Source: Corydoras sp. C115
Lineage: Eukaryota > Chordata > Actinopteri > Siluriformes > Callichthyidae
Length of the DNA stretch: 64,000 nt
Direction of reading: 5' to 3'
NCBI GenBank assembly: GCA_019802505.1
Contig: JAFMOC010000072.1
Span: 3,056,501 to 3,120,500, forward strand
The translations under genes and the position numbers were made by a program. Under the pieces are notes generated by a model. That model searched no databases. It had not been told where the DNA came from and saw only the letters and a program-made list of their open reading frames with translations. Below are positions 1 through 10,200 of the stretch, one piece after another (within the stretch, counting starts at the first letter, position 1; each line of letters starts with the position of its first letter).

Positions 1-104
1 CCTCTACAAGGTTCACTGGGGGGTCCCCATGTCCATCAAGGGAAAAAAGTTTAGGGAGCGGTGCAGGGCGCCAATCTATTGCTGGGTTCACACAGACACA
101 CACT

Positions 105-138
<34 letters not shown>

Positions 139-268
139 CCTTGAATCCATGTTTATGGAATGTGGGAGGAAACAAAAGAACCTGGAAAAAACCCACATAA
201 ACACGAGCAGAACATGGAAGGTCCACATACATATTCGAACCAGGGCTGGGAGATGGATGTGCTAACCA
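1..268 (-). repeat. SINE copy (degenerate, cut by window edge)
   Basis: Diverged reverse-orientation copy of the abundant SINE. Its tail is cut off by the window start and its central GT-rich stretch has expanded to a (CA)n microsatellite at about 104-133. Confidence 0.8.
104..133. repeat. (CA)n microsatellite
   Basis: Dinucleotide run that grew from the GT/CA-rich segment present in every SINE copy. Confidence 0.9.
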
Positions 269-795
269 CTGTTTATGATTACAGCAATGTATTGACTTTA
301 AAAACAGTATAATTGTGATATGGTCAGAAAAGTCTTGTAAAACTCTTGGAAATATAGGATAGGATATATAGGATGGAATATTTGTGAATAGAGGAAGATA
401 TAAAAATTGAAAAACAGTAAGCTGTCAACCTATAATACAAAAAATACTAAAACAACTGAAAAGAAGTATCTCTACCTGAATATAAGCCTTTGCTAATCTA
501 ACATATCAAGCTTATATAAAGCTTTATATAACAGATTTTAAACAGAGTATAACAAAGTAAGTTTAGCCATTGTAATAATTAAAAACACAAGGAAATGTTA
601 GATGATTGTTCAGTGTCTTAAGACTTAAGTCATTAAGACTGTTAAGCCTGGTAATTTGAAAACATTTTTTACAAAAACATTTCATTTGCATATTTAAAAT
701 AATTAGTTTAAAAAAAAAAAACATTTTATTAATTTCAGTTTTTTATTTTACACAAGAAATAACCAATGTTTCCTGCTTGTGCATTATGAAATCAG
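269..795. other. A/T-rich endou intron
   Basis: AT-rich unique-looking sequence between a SINE and the first visible endou exon. No coding or repeat signal beyond short A-runs was recognised. Confidence 0.5.
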
Positions 796-909
796 GATTT
801 TACACATCATGGGAGGAGTATCTTGATGACCTAAAGAAGATGTGGTTTGGCCTGTACACCCGCAGTAAAGGTGCTTTAGACTCCAGTGGCTTCGAACATG
901 TCTTTGCAG
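796..909 (+). CDS. endou: endou exon with first catalytic His
   Basis: Encodes FYTSWEEYLDDLKKMWFGLY onward to SSGFEHVFAG and ends at donor GTCAGT (910). FEHVF carries the first active-site His. The acceptor ATCAG at 791-795 is inferred from phase. Confidence 0.8.
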
Positions 910-3218
910 GTCAGTGCTGTTTTGAATTAAATATAGCAGCATCATTTACACAGCATGCTGCATCTTTAAGTGTACTGTAGTGTAAACTGGACCTCTTATG
1001 ATTGTATTAATGTAAGAAATATGGTAATTAAATTAAGAGCTGATGTTAGATGTTAAAAACAATGTTTTTTATTTACTGTTTCCTCCTGTCCTGTCTGAAG
1101 CTATAACTGCAAATGTAGATCTTATTTATGGTCTGGAATACCACAGATCATCAAATAATGACTTAAGGAAATAAGGACATTCGTAGGGTATGCAGAAGGG
1201 TTATAGCTCATATTACTGCATGTTATAAAGCCTTTATCTTTGATAAGAGCCTGGGAAAGCAAAGAGTGTTTTTTAAATTGAGACATGTGCCATAACACAT
1301 ATACACATACATAATTCAAGTATATAAACACTGAAATATACAACAGTATACCTTTATGCATGACTGAAAAATCATTGTATCTATTAGGAGAAATTAAGGA
1401 TGGCAAGGTTTCTGGTTTTCATAACTGGGTGAGGTTTTACCTGCTGGAGAAGCAAAAACAACTAAATTACTACAGTCACAGTTTTGATGGTCCGGTAAGT
1501 ACCCACATGCTGCATGTTTATAGCACACTATTACATTGATATGTGCAGGTTCCTTTGTTTAGCTACAAAAAATAAACAAATGAAATAATTAATGACATAA
1601 TTAATAGGAATAAAGTTAGGGACGGCACGGTGGCTTAGTGGTTAGCTCGTTCGCCTCTCAGCACTAGGGATTCCCGGTTCGAATCCCAATCTGGGTGGAG
1701 TTTCCATGTTCTCCCCGTGTCCGCGTGGGTTTCTTCCGGGTTCTCCGGTTTCCTCCCACAGTCCAAAAACCTGGATCAAGTCAACTGAATTCTCCAAATT
1801 GCCCCATATAGAGTGTGTATGTGTGCGTGTGTGTGAGTGAGTGTGTGCCCAGCGATAGATCTGCCCAGTCCCTGAAACGTTCTCCCCTGGATGGGCATGG
1901 GGAACCCCACCACGACCCTAATATAGGATAAAGTGGAAGATAATGGATGGAATAAAGTTTCATTTGAAATCTCAGATATGCTGGGCCGACTGCATTAGGC
2001 CACCGTAGTACTGCTGTAGTCTGCAAATACACTTAGAATTTAGAAGCATGTGCCTCATTTAAAACCATAAACATTCAAATACACTGCCTGGCCAAGGAAA
2101 AGCAGCCACCTGGGTGTAATATAGTAAACAGGTACGAGCTTCCTATTGGATTACTGCATGGTCGATTATCTTTCAGTTGGCAACAAGTTATTTAACCCCA
2201 ACTGGTGCAATGTGATGCTTCTTATGTCTTAAACAACCATGTCGAAAGACACAGCTCGTGGTTGTGTGGTCTGTTTAAAAAGGATTGATTTATTGGCATG
2301 CATCAAGCAGAGAAAACATCTTAAGGAGATTGCAGAAATAACTAACATTGGGATAAGACATGTCTCACGCATAATTAAAAACTGTGGGGACCCATCGTCT
2401 TCAAGGAGGAAATGTGGCTGCAAAATAATCCTAAAAGAATGTGATCAGCAATCACTTAAATTGAGTCATTTAGCAGACGCTTTTATCCAAAGCGACTTAC
2501 AAGGTGAGCACAGGGTTAATCACAACATCCCTGGAGCAATGAGGGTTAAGGGTCTTGCTCAAGGACCCACACTGGTAACTTCAGTGGACCTGGGATTTGA
2601 ACCCCAACCTTCAGATTGATAGCCCAACACCCTAACCACTGAGCTAACCCACCCCTTCACTTAAACGTTTGGTGAAATCAAATGTAAGAAAAACAACAGA
2701 ACTCAGGGCTGATGTTTAATTGTGACAGTAAGAGCATTTCCACACTCACAATGCAAAGGGAACTCAAGGGATTGGGACTGAACAGCTGTGTAGCCTTACG
2801 AAAAAAAAAAAATTATTTGGGAAGGAAAAGTATTAGCATCTGACCACAAAACAATGTCTGATTGATTTTCAGTGGTTGTCTTATCCTGATGTGCTGGGAA
2901 TGCAGTTTATGTGGGATGGCTACTATAAACAAATTGGCTCTTCCATCATCGGGTGTAGTCCTGAATTTGACCTGGCCATCTTTACTCTCTGCTATGTGAC
3001 ACGCCCAGGGAAAGTGTAAGTCAGCATCCATCCGTGCTCAACTTCACAGCGATGCAATCATGTCCTCAGAAATAAATTATGACATGCTCTGTCCTGTTCG
3101 CAGATGTCGTCTGAGTGTGGGAGGAAAGCAAATGAATGTCCAGACTTACACCTGGGATAACAGTACTTATGGGAATGGCAAGAAATACATTGCATCTGCT
3201 TATCCCGTCACACCTTAA
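796..3218 (+). CDS. endou: EndoU-family poly(U)-specific endoribonuclease, 3' four exons (5' part outside window)
   Basis: Coding exons are 796-909, 1388-1494, 2873-3015 and 3104-3218 (TAA at 3216-3218). All internal junctions have AG/GT and the phases join cleanly into 158 codons plus stop. The family (XendoU/ENDOU) cleaves RNA at uridines in a Mn2+-dependent reaction. The catalytic triad known for vertebrate EndoU is visible: His in FEHVF, His in GFHNW, and Lys in WDGYYK. The C-terminus (TYTWDNSTYGNGKKYIASAY) is the usual family ending. The N-terminal part and any signal peptide or somatomedin-B repeats lie left of the window, so the paralogue and localisation cannot be decided. The second intron contains SINE and Tc1 insertions. 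The only uncertain boundary is the acceptor of the first visible exon, which has a weak pyrimidine tract. Confidence 0.9.
1388..1494 (+). CDS. endou: endou exon with second catalytic His
   Basis: Begins EIKDGKVSGFHNWVRFYLLE and ends YYSHSFDGP at donor GTAAGT (1495). GFHNW carries the second active-site His. Confidence 0.9.
1620..1950 (+). repeat. tRNA-headed SINE, near full length (family description here)
   Basis: Reference copy for the family. The head starts GGCGGCACGGTGGCTTAGTG; TGGCTTAGTGG fits a pol III A box and GGTTCGAATCC a B box, as in tRNA-derived SINEs. The middle carries the CTCCGGTTTCCTCCCACAG block that resembles the conserved core of V-SINE/Mermaid/HE1-type fish SINEs. The 3' end is CTTTATCC-type (reverse) followed by (TGAA)n. 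Length is about 340-350 bp. ORFs inside all copies are translations of this repeat, not genes. The exact family name is from memory; the structure is seen directly. Confidence 0.9.
2082..2807 (+). mobile_element. Tc1-like transposon relic, interrupted by a SINE
   Basis: Begins with a Tc1-type terminus CACTGCCTGGCCAAGG after TA. A short transposase N-terminal remnant follows (MSKDTARGCVVCLKRIDLLA and the helix-turn-helix-like AEITNIGIRHVSRIIKN). The element is split at 2461 by a second type of SINE and resumes at 2666, then decays into an A-run at about 2800. It lies in an endou intron and lacks the catalytic DDE region. Confidence 0.75.
2461..2656 (-). repeat. Second SINE family (tRNA head, LINE-type tail)
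   Basis: On the - strand it has an A box-like TTAGCTCAGTGG and a B box GGTTCAAATCC. It ends in the widespread LINE-derived tail TAAGTCGCTTTGGATAAAAG. Flanking 9-bp TSD TCACTTAAA lies at 2452-2460 and 2657-2665. The same tail ends the L2-like LINE at 34.5 kb. Confidence 0.85.
2873..3015 (+). CDS. endou: endou exon with catalytic Lys
   Basis: Reads WLSYPDVLGMQFMWDGYYKQ, then SPEFDLAIFTLCYVTRPGK. The Lys of DGYYK matches the third catalytic residue of ENDOU. Acceptor TTTTCAG precedes it and donor GTAAGT follows at 3016. Confidence 0.9.
3104..3218 (+). CDS. endou: endou last coding exon
   Basis: Encodes CRLSVGGKQMNVQTYTWDNS to the end YPVTP, stop TAA. The acceptor is TTCGCAG. Confidence 0.9.
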
Positions 3219-3365
3219 TCAAGTACCTATATAAAGGGTCTAGTAGAAATGTAGTATTGTAACTATCCAAATAATATGAACATGATTAAAATGCATCATT
3301 AACTATTTTCTATCAGTGTCATGTTTTAAAACACCTTAATCTAGATACAAAATAATTATTATATA

Positions 3366-3642
3366 TCCATCCATCATCTTCCGCTTACTCCTGTACAAGG
3401 TTTGCGAGGTGGTTCTCTATGGGCACACATTAATTCATTCACTCACTCACACACTATATAGGGCAATTTAGAGCCTTAAATTAACCTTGAATCCATGTTT
3501 TTGGACTGTGGAAGGAAACCAGAGAACCCAGAGGGAACCCACGTGAACACAAAGAGAACATGAAATCTGTACCCAGATCTTGTTCATCTTTGAACCTGGA
3601 TTCCCTATGCTGAGAGGTGAACATGCTAAACACTAAGCCACC
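3366..3642 (-). repeat. SINE copy, host of a nested SINE
   Basis: Diverged copy lacking the central GT-rich part. Its 5' end is interrupted by the next SINE; the remainder of its head reappears at 3982-3998. Confidence 0.85.
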
Positions 3643-3644
3643 AT

Positions 3645-3981
3645 CCATCCATTATCTCCGCTTTATCCTCTATTAGGGTCGCGGTGGGGTTCCCCATGCC
3701 CATCCAGGGGAGAACATTTCAGGCGCTGGGCAGATAGACCCAGGACAGGGCGCCAATCTATCGCTGGGCACACACTCACTCACACAGACACACTCTATTT
3801 AGGACAATTTGGAGAACTCAATTGACTTGATCCATGTTTTTGGACTGTGGGAGGAAACAGGAGAACCCGGAGGAAACCCATGCGGACATGGGGAGAACAT
3901 GGAAACTCCACCCAGATGGGGATTCGACCCGGGAATCCCTAGCGCTGAGGCGAACGTGCCAACCACTAATCCACCGTGCCG
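3645..3981 (-). repeat. SINE copy nested in older SINE
   Basis: Full-length copy flanked by the 14-bp TSD CACTAAGCCACCAT (3631-3644 and 3982-3995), which is itself sequence of the older SINE's head. Confidence 0.9.
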
Positions 3982-4013
3982 CACTAAGCCACCATGCATT
4001 ATAAATTAATTTA

Positions 4014-4351
4014 TTCATTCATTATCTTCCGCTTTATCCTCTATTAGGGTCACGGTGGGGTTCCCCATGCCCATCCAGGGGAGAACGTTTCGGGCGCTGG
4101 GCACCCTGGACAGGTCGCCAATCCATCGCTGGGCACACACTCACTCACACAGACACACTCTATATGGGGCAATTTGGAGAACTCAATTGACTTGATCCAT
4201 GTTTTTGGACTGTGGGAGGAAACCAGAGAACCCAGAGGAAACCCACGTGGACACGGGGAGAACATGGAAACTCCACCCAGATGGGGATTCGAACTGGGAA
4301 TCCCTAGTGCTGAGAGGAGAACGTGCTAACCACTAAGCCACCCTGCCGCCC
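4014..4351 (-). repeat. SINE copy
   Basis: Full length; head GGGCGGCAGGGTGGCTTAGT at its right end, ATTCATTC tail on the left. Confidence 0.9.
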
Positions 4352-5020
4352 GTGTTATAAATCTTTATATGAAAATTTTTGAAAAGGTTCAAATCTGTGG
4401 TCACATGCCAGGAGAAAACAAAGACTGGAGAAAGGATTTCTCAAGCACAGGAATGCTCTTTATTCATGGTCTAATGTGCCAGCAGTGAAATGGATACCGC
4501 CTTTTATTGCTTTGTTTATTAAATACCATTCACTGCCTTTGTTTCCACCTAGAAACACTCTGCGACCCTGATCTTTGTCTATTTACCATTTCCAGGCTTC
4601 TGCCACATGTTCTTTAGCCATATAAGGTCTTATTTTACTCAACTTAAGGTAAAATATGTAAGTTAATAGTAAACGCTGTGTGTTTCCTTGATGTGCTCTA
4701 GTTTCCTTATGCAACCCAAAAACATTCAAGTCAGAAGAATTACAAATAAACTGCACCTGGATTTTAGGAACTCTGAATGTGTCTGCCCTACCACAGACTA
4801 GAGACATCTTACACCTAAAGAGCACTGGGACAGGTTTCACAACCCACACTGTATTCATTTATTTTCTAGTTTATCCTTAAACTAGGTAACTACGTAAGCC
4901 TCTGTGCTTTTTGAGAAAAAACATGGATCTACTTTTGCAGTGTATTGCAGGGCAGTAACAGAGACAATCAATTAAATGTTCATACACACATTTATACCAA
5001 GGAACAATTCAGTTACCATT
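4352..5020. other. Intergenic sequence, no gene seen
   Basis: Between endou and the Tc1 copy. It contains only short unsupported ORFs; no family was recognised. Confidence 0.4.
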
Positions 5021-5022
5021 TA

Positions 5023-6154
5023 CACTACCGTTCAGGAGTTTGGGGTCACTTGGAAATTTCCTTATTTTTGAAAGAATAGCAGTTTTATTTTAAAGAATTA
5101 AAGAATGAATCAGAAATACACTCTATACATAGGTAATGTTGTAAATGACTATTCTAGCTGCAAACGCCTGGTTTTAATTCAATATCTAGATAGGTGTATA
5201 GAGGCCCATTTCCAACAACCATCACTCCAGTGTTCTAATGGTACAATGTGTATGCTAACTGTATAAGAAGCCTATTGGATGTATTCAAAACCCTTGAAAA
5301 CCCTTTTGCTGATTAGAGAATGTATAAAACTTACCTTCCTTTGAGCTAGTTAAGAATCTGGAGCATTACATTTGTTGGTTCGATTAACTCACAAAATGGC
5401 CAGAAAAAAAGAACTTTAATGTGAAACCTGACAGTCTATTCTTGTTCTGAGAAATGAAGTCTATTCCATGCGAGCAATTGCCAAGAAACTGAAGATTTCC
5501 TACAACGGTGTGTACTACTCCCTTCAGAGGAGAGCACAAACAGGCTCTAACCAGAGTAGAAACAGAAGTGGAAGGCCCCACTGAACAACTGAGCAACAAG
5601 ATAAGTACATTATGCTTCATTAAATGGTACCCACAATACATCAATGTCAACGTCTACAGTGAAGATGCTTGATTGGAGCCAATTTCATGCTGCAAAAGGA
5701 CAATGACCTAAAGCACACCTTTAAATTATGCAAGAACTATTTAAAGAGAAGCAGGCCGCTGGTATTTTATTGGTAATGGAGTGGCCAGCGGTCACCAGAT
5801 CTCAACCCCATTGAGCTGTTGTGGGAGCAGCTTGACAGTATGGTACACAAAATGTGCCCATCTAGCCAATCAAACTTGTGGAAGGGGCTTCTGGAAGCAT
5901 GGGGTAAAATTTCTCTAGATTACCTCAGCACATTAACAGCTAGAATGCCAAAGGTCTGCAATACTGCAACTGCTGCAAAGGGAGCATTGTTTGAAGTCGA
6001 AAATTATTATTTCAAATAAAAAACATTATTTATAACCTGGCAATGGCGGAACTATAATTCTATTCATTTTGCAACTCATTTGATAAATAAAAGTATGAGA
6101 TTTCAGGGGAAACACTTAATTGTCTGGGTGACCCCAAACTTTTGAATGGTAGTG
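5023..6154 (+). mobile_element. Tc1-like transposon, internally deleted, copy 1
   Basis: The termini CACTACCGTTCAGGAGTTTG (left) and its inverse (right) are flanked by TA at 5021-5022 and 6155-6156, the Tc1/mariner TSD. The 3' part carries a transposase C-terminal remnant; HPIELLWEQLDS-like sequence gives the position of the last acidic residue, but the frame is broken repeatedly and the central DDE part is missing. At about 1.13 kb it is shorter than the usual ~1.6 kb. It matches the copy at 40863 and supplies the empty site for that copy's LTR insertion. Confidence 0.9.
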
Positions 6155-6163
6155 TACTTATTA

Positions 6164-6295
6164 TCATGCTTTTAGACTTTGGAAGGAAACCAGAGTACCC
6201 AGGAGAAATCTAAGCAGACAGTGGGAGACCATGTAAAATCCAAACAGATGGAATTGAACCCAGCACCTATTTGCTGTGAGGTCACTGTGCCACCC
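6164..6295 (-). repeat. SINE fragment (head half)
   Basis: Only the head and core remain, strongly diverged. Confidence 0.65.
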
Positions 6296-6328
6296 ATGAA
6301 TTACATGTTTCCATTATTAGCAAAAATG

Positions 6329-6580
6329 TCTCTCAGTGCTGCGAATCCAGGATCGAATTCTGAGCATGGAGGTTCCATGTTCTCCCTGTGTCCACGTGGG
6401 TTTTCTCTGGGTTCTCCATTTTCTCCAACATTGCAAAAACATGGATATAAATTAATTATCTGTTTTAATTTGCCCTATTTATGTCTCTATATAGTGTGTG
6501 CTCAGTGATTTGGGTGTATCTTCCCAACATCCCCCCCCGGACACTAGTCCCTAGTAAAGGATCAAGCGAAAGATAATGAG
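6329..6580 (+). repeat. SINE copy, diverged
   Basis: Recognisable from the B box region (GGATCGAATTCTGAGC) to AGGATCAAGCGAAAGATAAT. The A box end is missing. Confidence 0.7.
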
Positions 6581-6649
6581 AGGAGACATACCATACATAT
6601 AACATTTGGATTAAGCATCAAACTAACAGTGTTGTTAATCCTTGAAAAT

Positions 6650-6983
6650 TCATTCATTCGTTATCACCCGCTTTACCCTCTATTAGGGTCGCGGTGGGGT
6701 TCCCCATGCCCATCCAGGGGAGAACGTCTCGGGCGCTGGGCAGATACACCCAGGACAGGGCGCCAATCCATTGCTGGGCACACACTCACTCACTCAAACA
6801 CACTCTATATAGGGCAATTTGGAGAACTCAATTAACTTGATCCATGTTTTTGGACCGGAGAACCCGGAGGAAACCCACGGGGACACGGGGAGAACATGGA
6901 AACTTCACCCAGATGGGGATTAGAACCGGGAATCCCTAGCGCTGAGAGGCGAACGTGCTAACCACTAAGCCACCGTGCCGCCC
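6650..6983 (-). repeat. SINE copy
   Basis: Nearly full length; about 12 bp of the core (the ACTGTGGGAGGA part) are deleted. Confidence 0.9.
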
Positions 6984-7179
6984 CCTTTAAATTTAGATAA
7001 ATTCATTTATCTTTTATTATTTTTTTATTTATGTTGTGTTTTGTGTCAAAAGGAAGTAGAATGACATCAATATAAACGAAAACATTTAACGTAGATAAAT
7101 ATACCATTTTTGCAGTGTTAAAAAACTTCACAAAGAACAATGAGGTGAAACGTGTAAGTAGGTTGTGCAAGTTGAACTG

Positions 7180-7278
7180 TCATGACTTTTCTGCTGCACA
7201 GCGGAAGCCTAGATTGGAGGCAGAACTATCCGGTGTATTCTGGCTACGGGCAGCACACCTGTATCTGTAACAGTATGA
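7180..7278 (-). CDS. sumf1: sumf1 exon 9 (catalytic cysteines, stop)
   Basis: Encodes SYCYRYRCAARSQNTPDSSA then SNLGFRCAAEKS and TGA. Both catalytic cysteines (SYC and YRC) are present. Confidence 0.95.
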   Translation of the reverse strand, partial: SYCYRYRCAARSQNTPDSSASNLGFRCAAEKS

Positions 7279-10200
7279 CTGAAAATTGAGGGAAAAAAAA
7301 CATTATACATTAGAAAATTGCTTATTTGAATGCTCTAGGATCTTTATGTGGTGGATAGCTACCTTATGACACATGTAGGAGCCGCCTTTCTTTACTCGGT
7401 CTGTTCCTGTTACTGGTCCTTTCTACAGAGAAAGAAAAATGTATGTGAAAAAATATTATTTGGACATGCATCATCTATACTTACTGCATTGGTGTAAATC
7501 AGTGATTCTCAATTATTTTCTGTTAAGCCCCCCCTAGAAAGAAGAAAACATTTTGCTCCCCCCACCCCCACACACACACGCACACTCAACCCCACCCCCG
7601 TACATGACAAAATGGGATGAAAAAGTATGTTTACACGCCCACTGTAGTATCATTTGTCTATAAATTTGTTATAAGTACACTAAGAACAAAGAATAATTTT
7701 ATCAACTTTGTTTTTTAGTTTGTAACGGAAACGAATGAAATCCTTATTTAAACGTGAAACATTTCTGAACTGACTGGCATTTGATACTGATGAAAATGAA
7801 ATTAAATAAAATCAATAAATAATAATAAATTCAAATTCATCAGCAACATTCATTCAGGAGCACAATTTATTAACACAGTGATGGATTGGCACCCTGTCCT
7901 GGGTGTATCTGCCCAGCGCCTGGGACGTTCTCCCCTAGATGGGCATGGGGAACCCCACCGCGACCCTAATAGAGGATAAAGCGGAAGATAATGAATGAAT
8001 GAATGAATGAATGAATTTATTAGCACTTTAACCTTCAAAACTAAAATAAATACAACAATTTGTGCTGTTTTTTTTTTTTTTTTTTTGCGTCCGTTTTGCA
8101 GCACAGCTTTTCTGAAGTAGCTTTCATAAAGCGGGATGATTGCTGGTTATATGCGTCACGTTTCCGATTTAAAAACTCAAGCGGTTATCAGCGTGATCGG
8201 GGTGTAATGTCTTTAAGTGACGCCTTCATTTATTTGGCTTCACGCTGTCTGCTGCCAACATTTAAAGACACACCAGTCTTTCTTCGTCTCCACCTTCATT
8301 ACAGTGAAGTTACAGTTACAGCAGTGCTTCTCAAATAGTGGGGCGCGCCCCCCTGGGGGGGCGCAGTGCGGTGCCTGGGGGGCGCATAACAAGATATCAC
8401 AGTGCAAGTGATATTAAGTGTACTGAACAAACCCTCAAGATACAACATGGAGAAATATTTAACAGGAATGACGGAGAGAAAGGCGGAGAGAGATGAAGAT
8501 AATGAGAGCAACAAAAGTCAACCGAAAACTAAATGTCGAAGTGAACGTAGCGCCTGGCTTCACTGTAACTGTAACTTCACTGTAACTGAGGTGGAGACGA
8601 AGAAAGACCGGTGTGTCTTCTGTGTCTTTAAATGTTGGCAGCGGACAGCGTGAAGCCAAATAAATGAAGGCGTCGCTTAAAGACATTACACCTCAATCAC
8701 GCTGATAACCGCTTGAGTTTTTAATCGTAAACGTGACGCGTATAACCAGCAATCATCCTGCTTTATGAAAGCTACTACAGAAAAGCTGTGCTGCAAAACG
8801 GACGAGTTGAAGACATTAGTTCTGACTTCCTCAAAAAAAAAAAAAAAAAACAGCACAAATTGTTGAATTCATTTTTGTTTTGTAGGTTAAAGTGTTAATA
8901 TATTGTGCTCCAGAATTAATATTGCTGATGAATTTGAATTTATTATTATTTATTGATTTTATTTAATTTCATTTTCAGTATCAAATGCCAGTCAGTTCAA
9001 AAATGTTTCTAGTTTAAATAAGGATTTCATTCGTTTCTGTTACAAACTAAAAAACAAAGTTAATAAAATGATTCTTTGTTCTAAGTTGATCTATATTTCT
9101 TTCTTTTTTGTTTTCTTTATTGTTAATAAGGATATATTGTTATAAAAGAGGTGTACTTATAACAAATTTATAGACAAATGATACTACAGCGGGTGTGTAA
9201 AAATACATTTTCATCCCATTTTGTCATGTACGGGAGGGGGGGGGCGCAAAATGTTTTCTTCTTCCTAGGGGGGGCTTAACAGAAAATAATTGAGAATCAC
9301 TGAGTTACAGTGAAGCCAAGCGCTACATTCGCTTCTTCATTTAGTTTTCGGTTGACTTTTGTTGCTCTCATTATCTTCGTCTCTCTCCGCCTTTCTCTCC
9401 GTCATCTCTGTTTAATATTTCTCCATGTTGTATCTTGAGGGTTTGTTCAGTACACTTAATATCACTTGCTTTGTGATTTCTTGTTATGTGCCCCCCCAGG
9501 GCCCCACTATTTGAGAAGCACTGGTGTAAATGGATGAGAAACAGCTTCGTTTCAGGAGTTTTTAAACACCTTAGTGTTACTGATTTACTTACAGTGATCC
9601 ATCAAATAAAAATGCAGCGTTTTCTGAGTACTGTTCAAATAAAACCTTAATGGATGACTAACAAACTATACAGCACTAAACGAGCCACTGCTTGATCTTA
9701 GATCAAAAAGCTGCAATGAGTAAATGAGTCTAATAATAGTGCAGAGTGAGAAAACAACGTATATAAAATCTCCATCAGCACTGACTCTGATCCGGTGAGA
9801 TTAGATTCAACCTTTACTTTAGGTACAGGGCAAAGAAATGTAGTTAGCGTCTAACCAGTTCAGTTCAGTTTAACCAATTTAATGTAGAGTCAGCTCGCTG
9901 ATTATATTTATCTGTATTTTCATTTGTGGTATATGAATTAAAATAATGTATGCATATGTTTACGAATTGATATGAATGTGAAACGGCCAGAGGTGTGCAT
10001 TATTGTCACTATCACAGTTGGAGATACAACTCAGCCAATCAGATTTAAGGACAGGATCTACCCATTATATTATACCTCTTTTGTGGTGGCCCTATGCGGA
10101 TCTTGGGCAGATAGACCCAGGACAGGGCGCCAATCTATCACTGGGCACACACTCACAAACACACTCTATATGGGGCAATTTGGAGAACTCAATTGACTTG

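Noticed and set aside
1625..1690. tRNA genes at SINE heads
   Set aside because: A and B boxes are present but no acceptor stem or full cloverleaf is evident, and the sequence continues into the SINE body.
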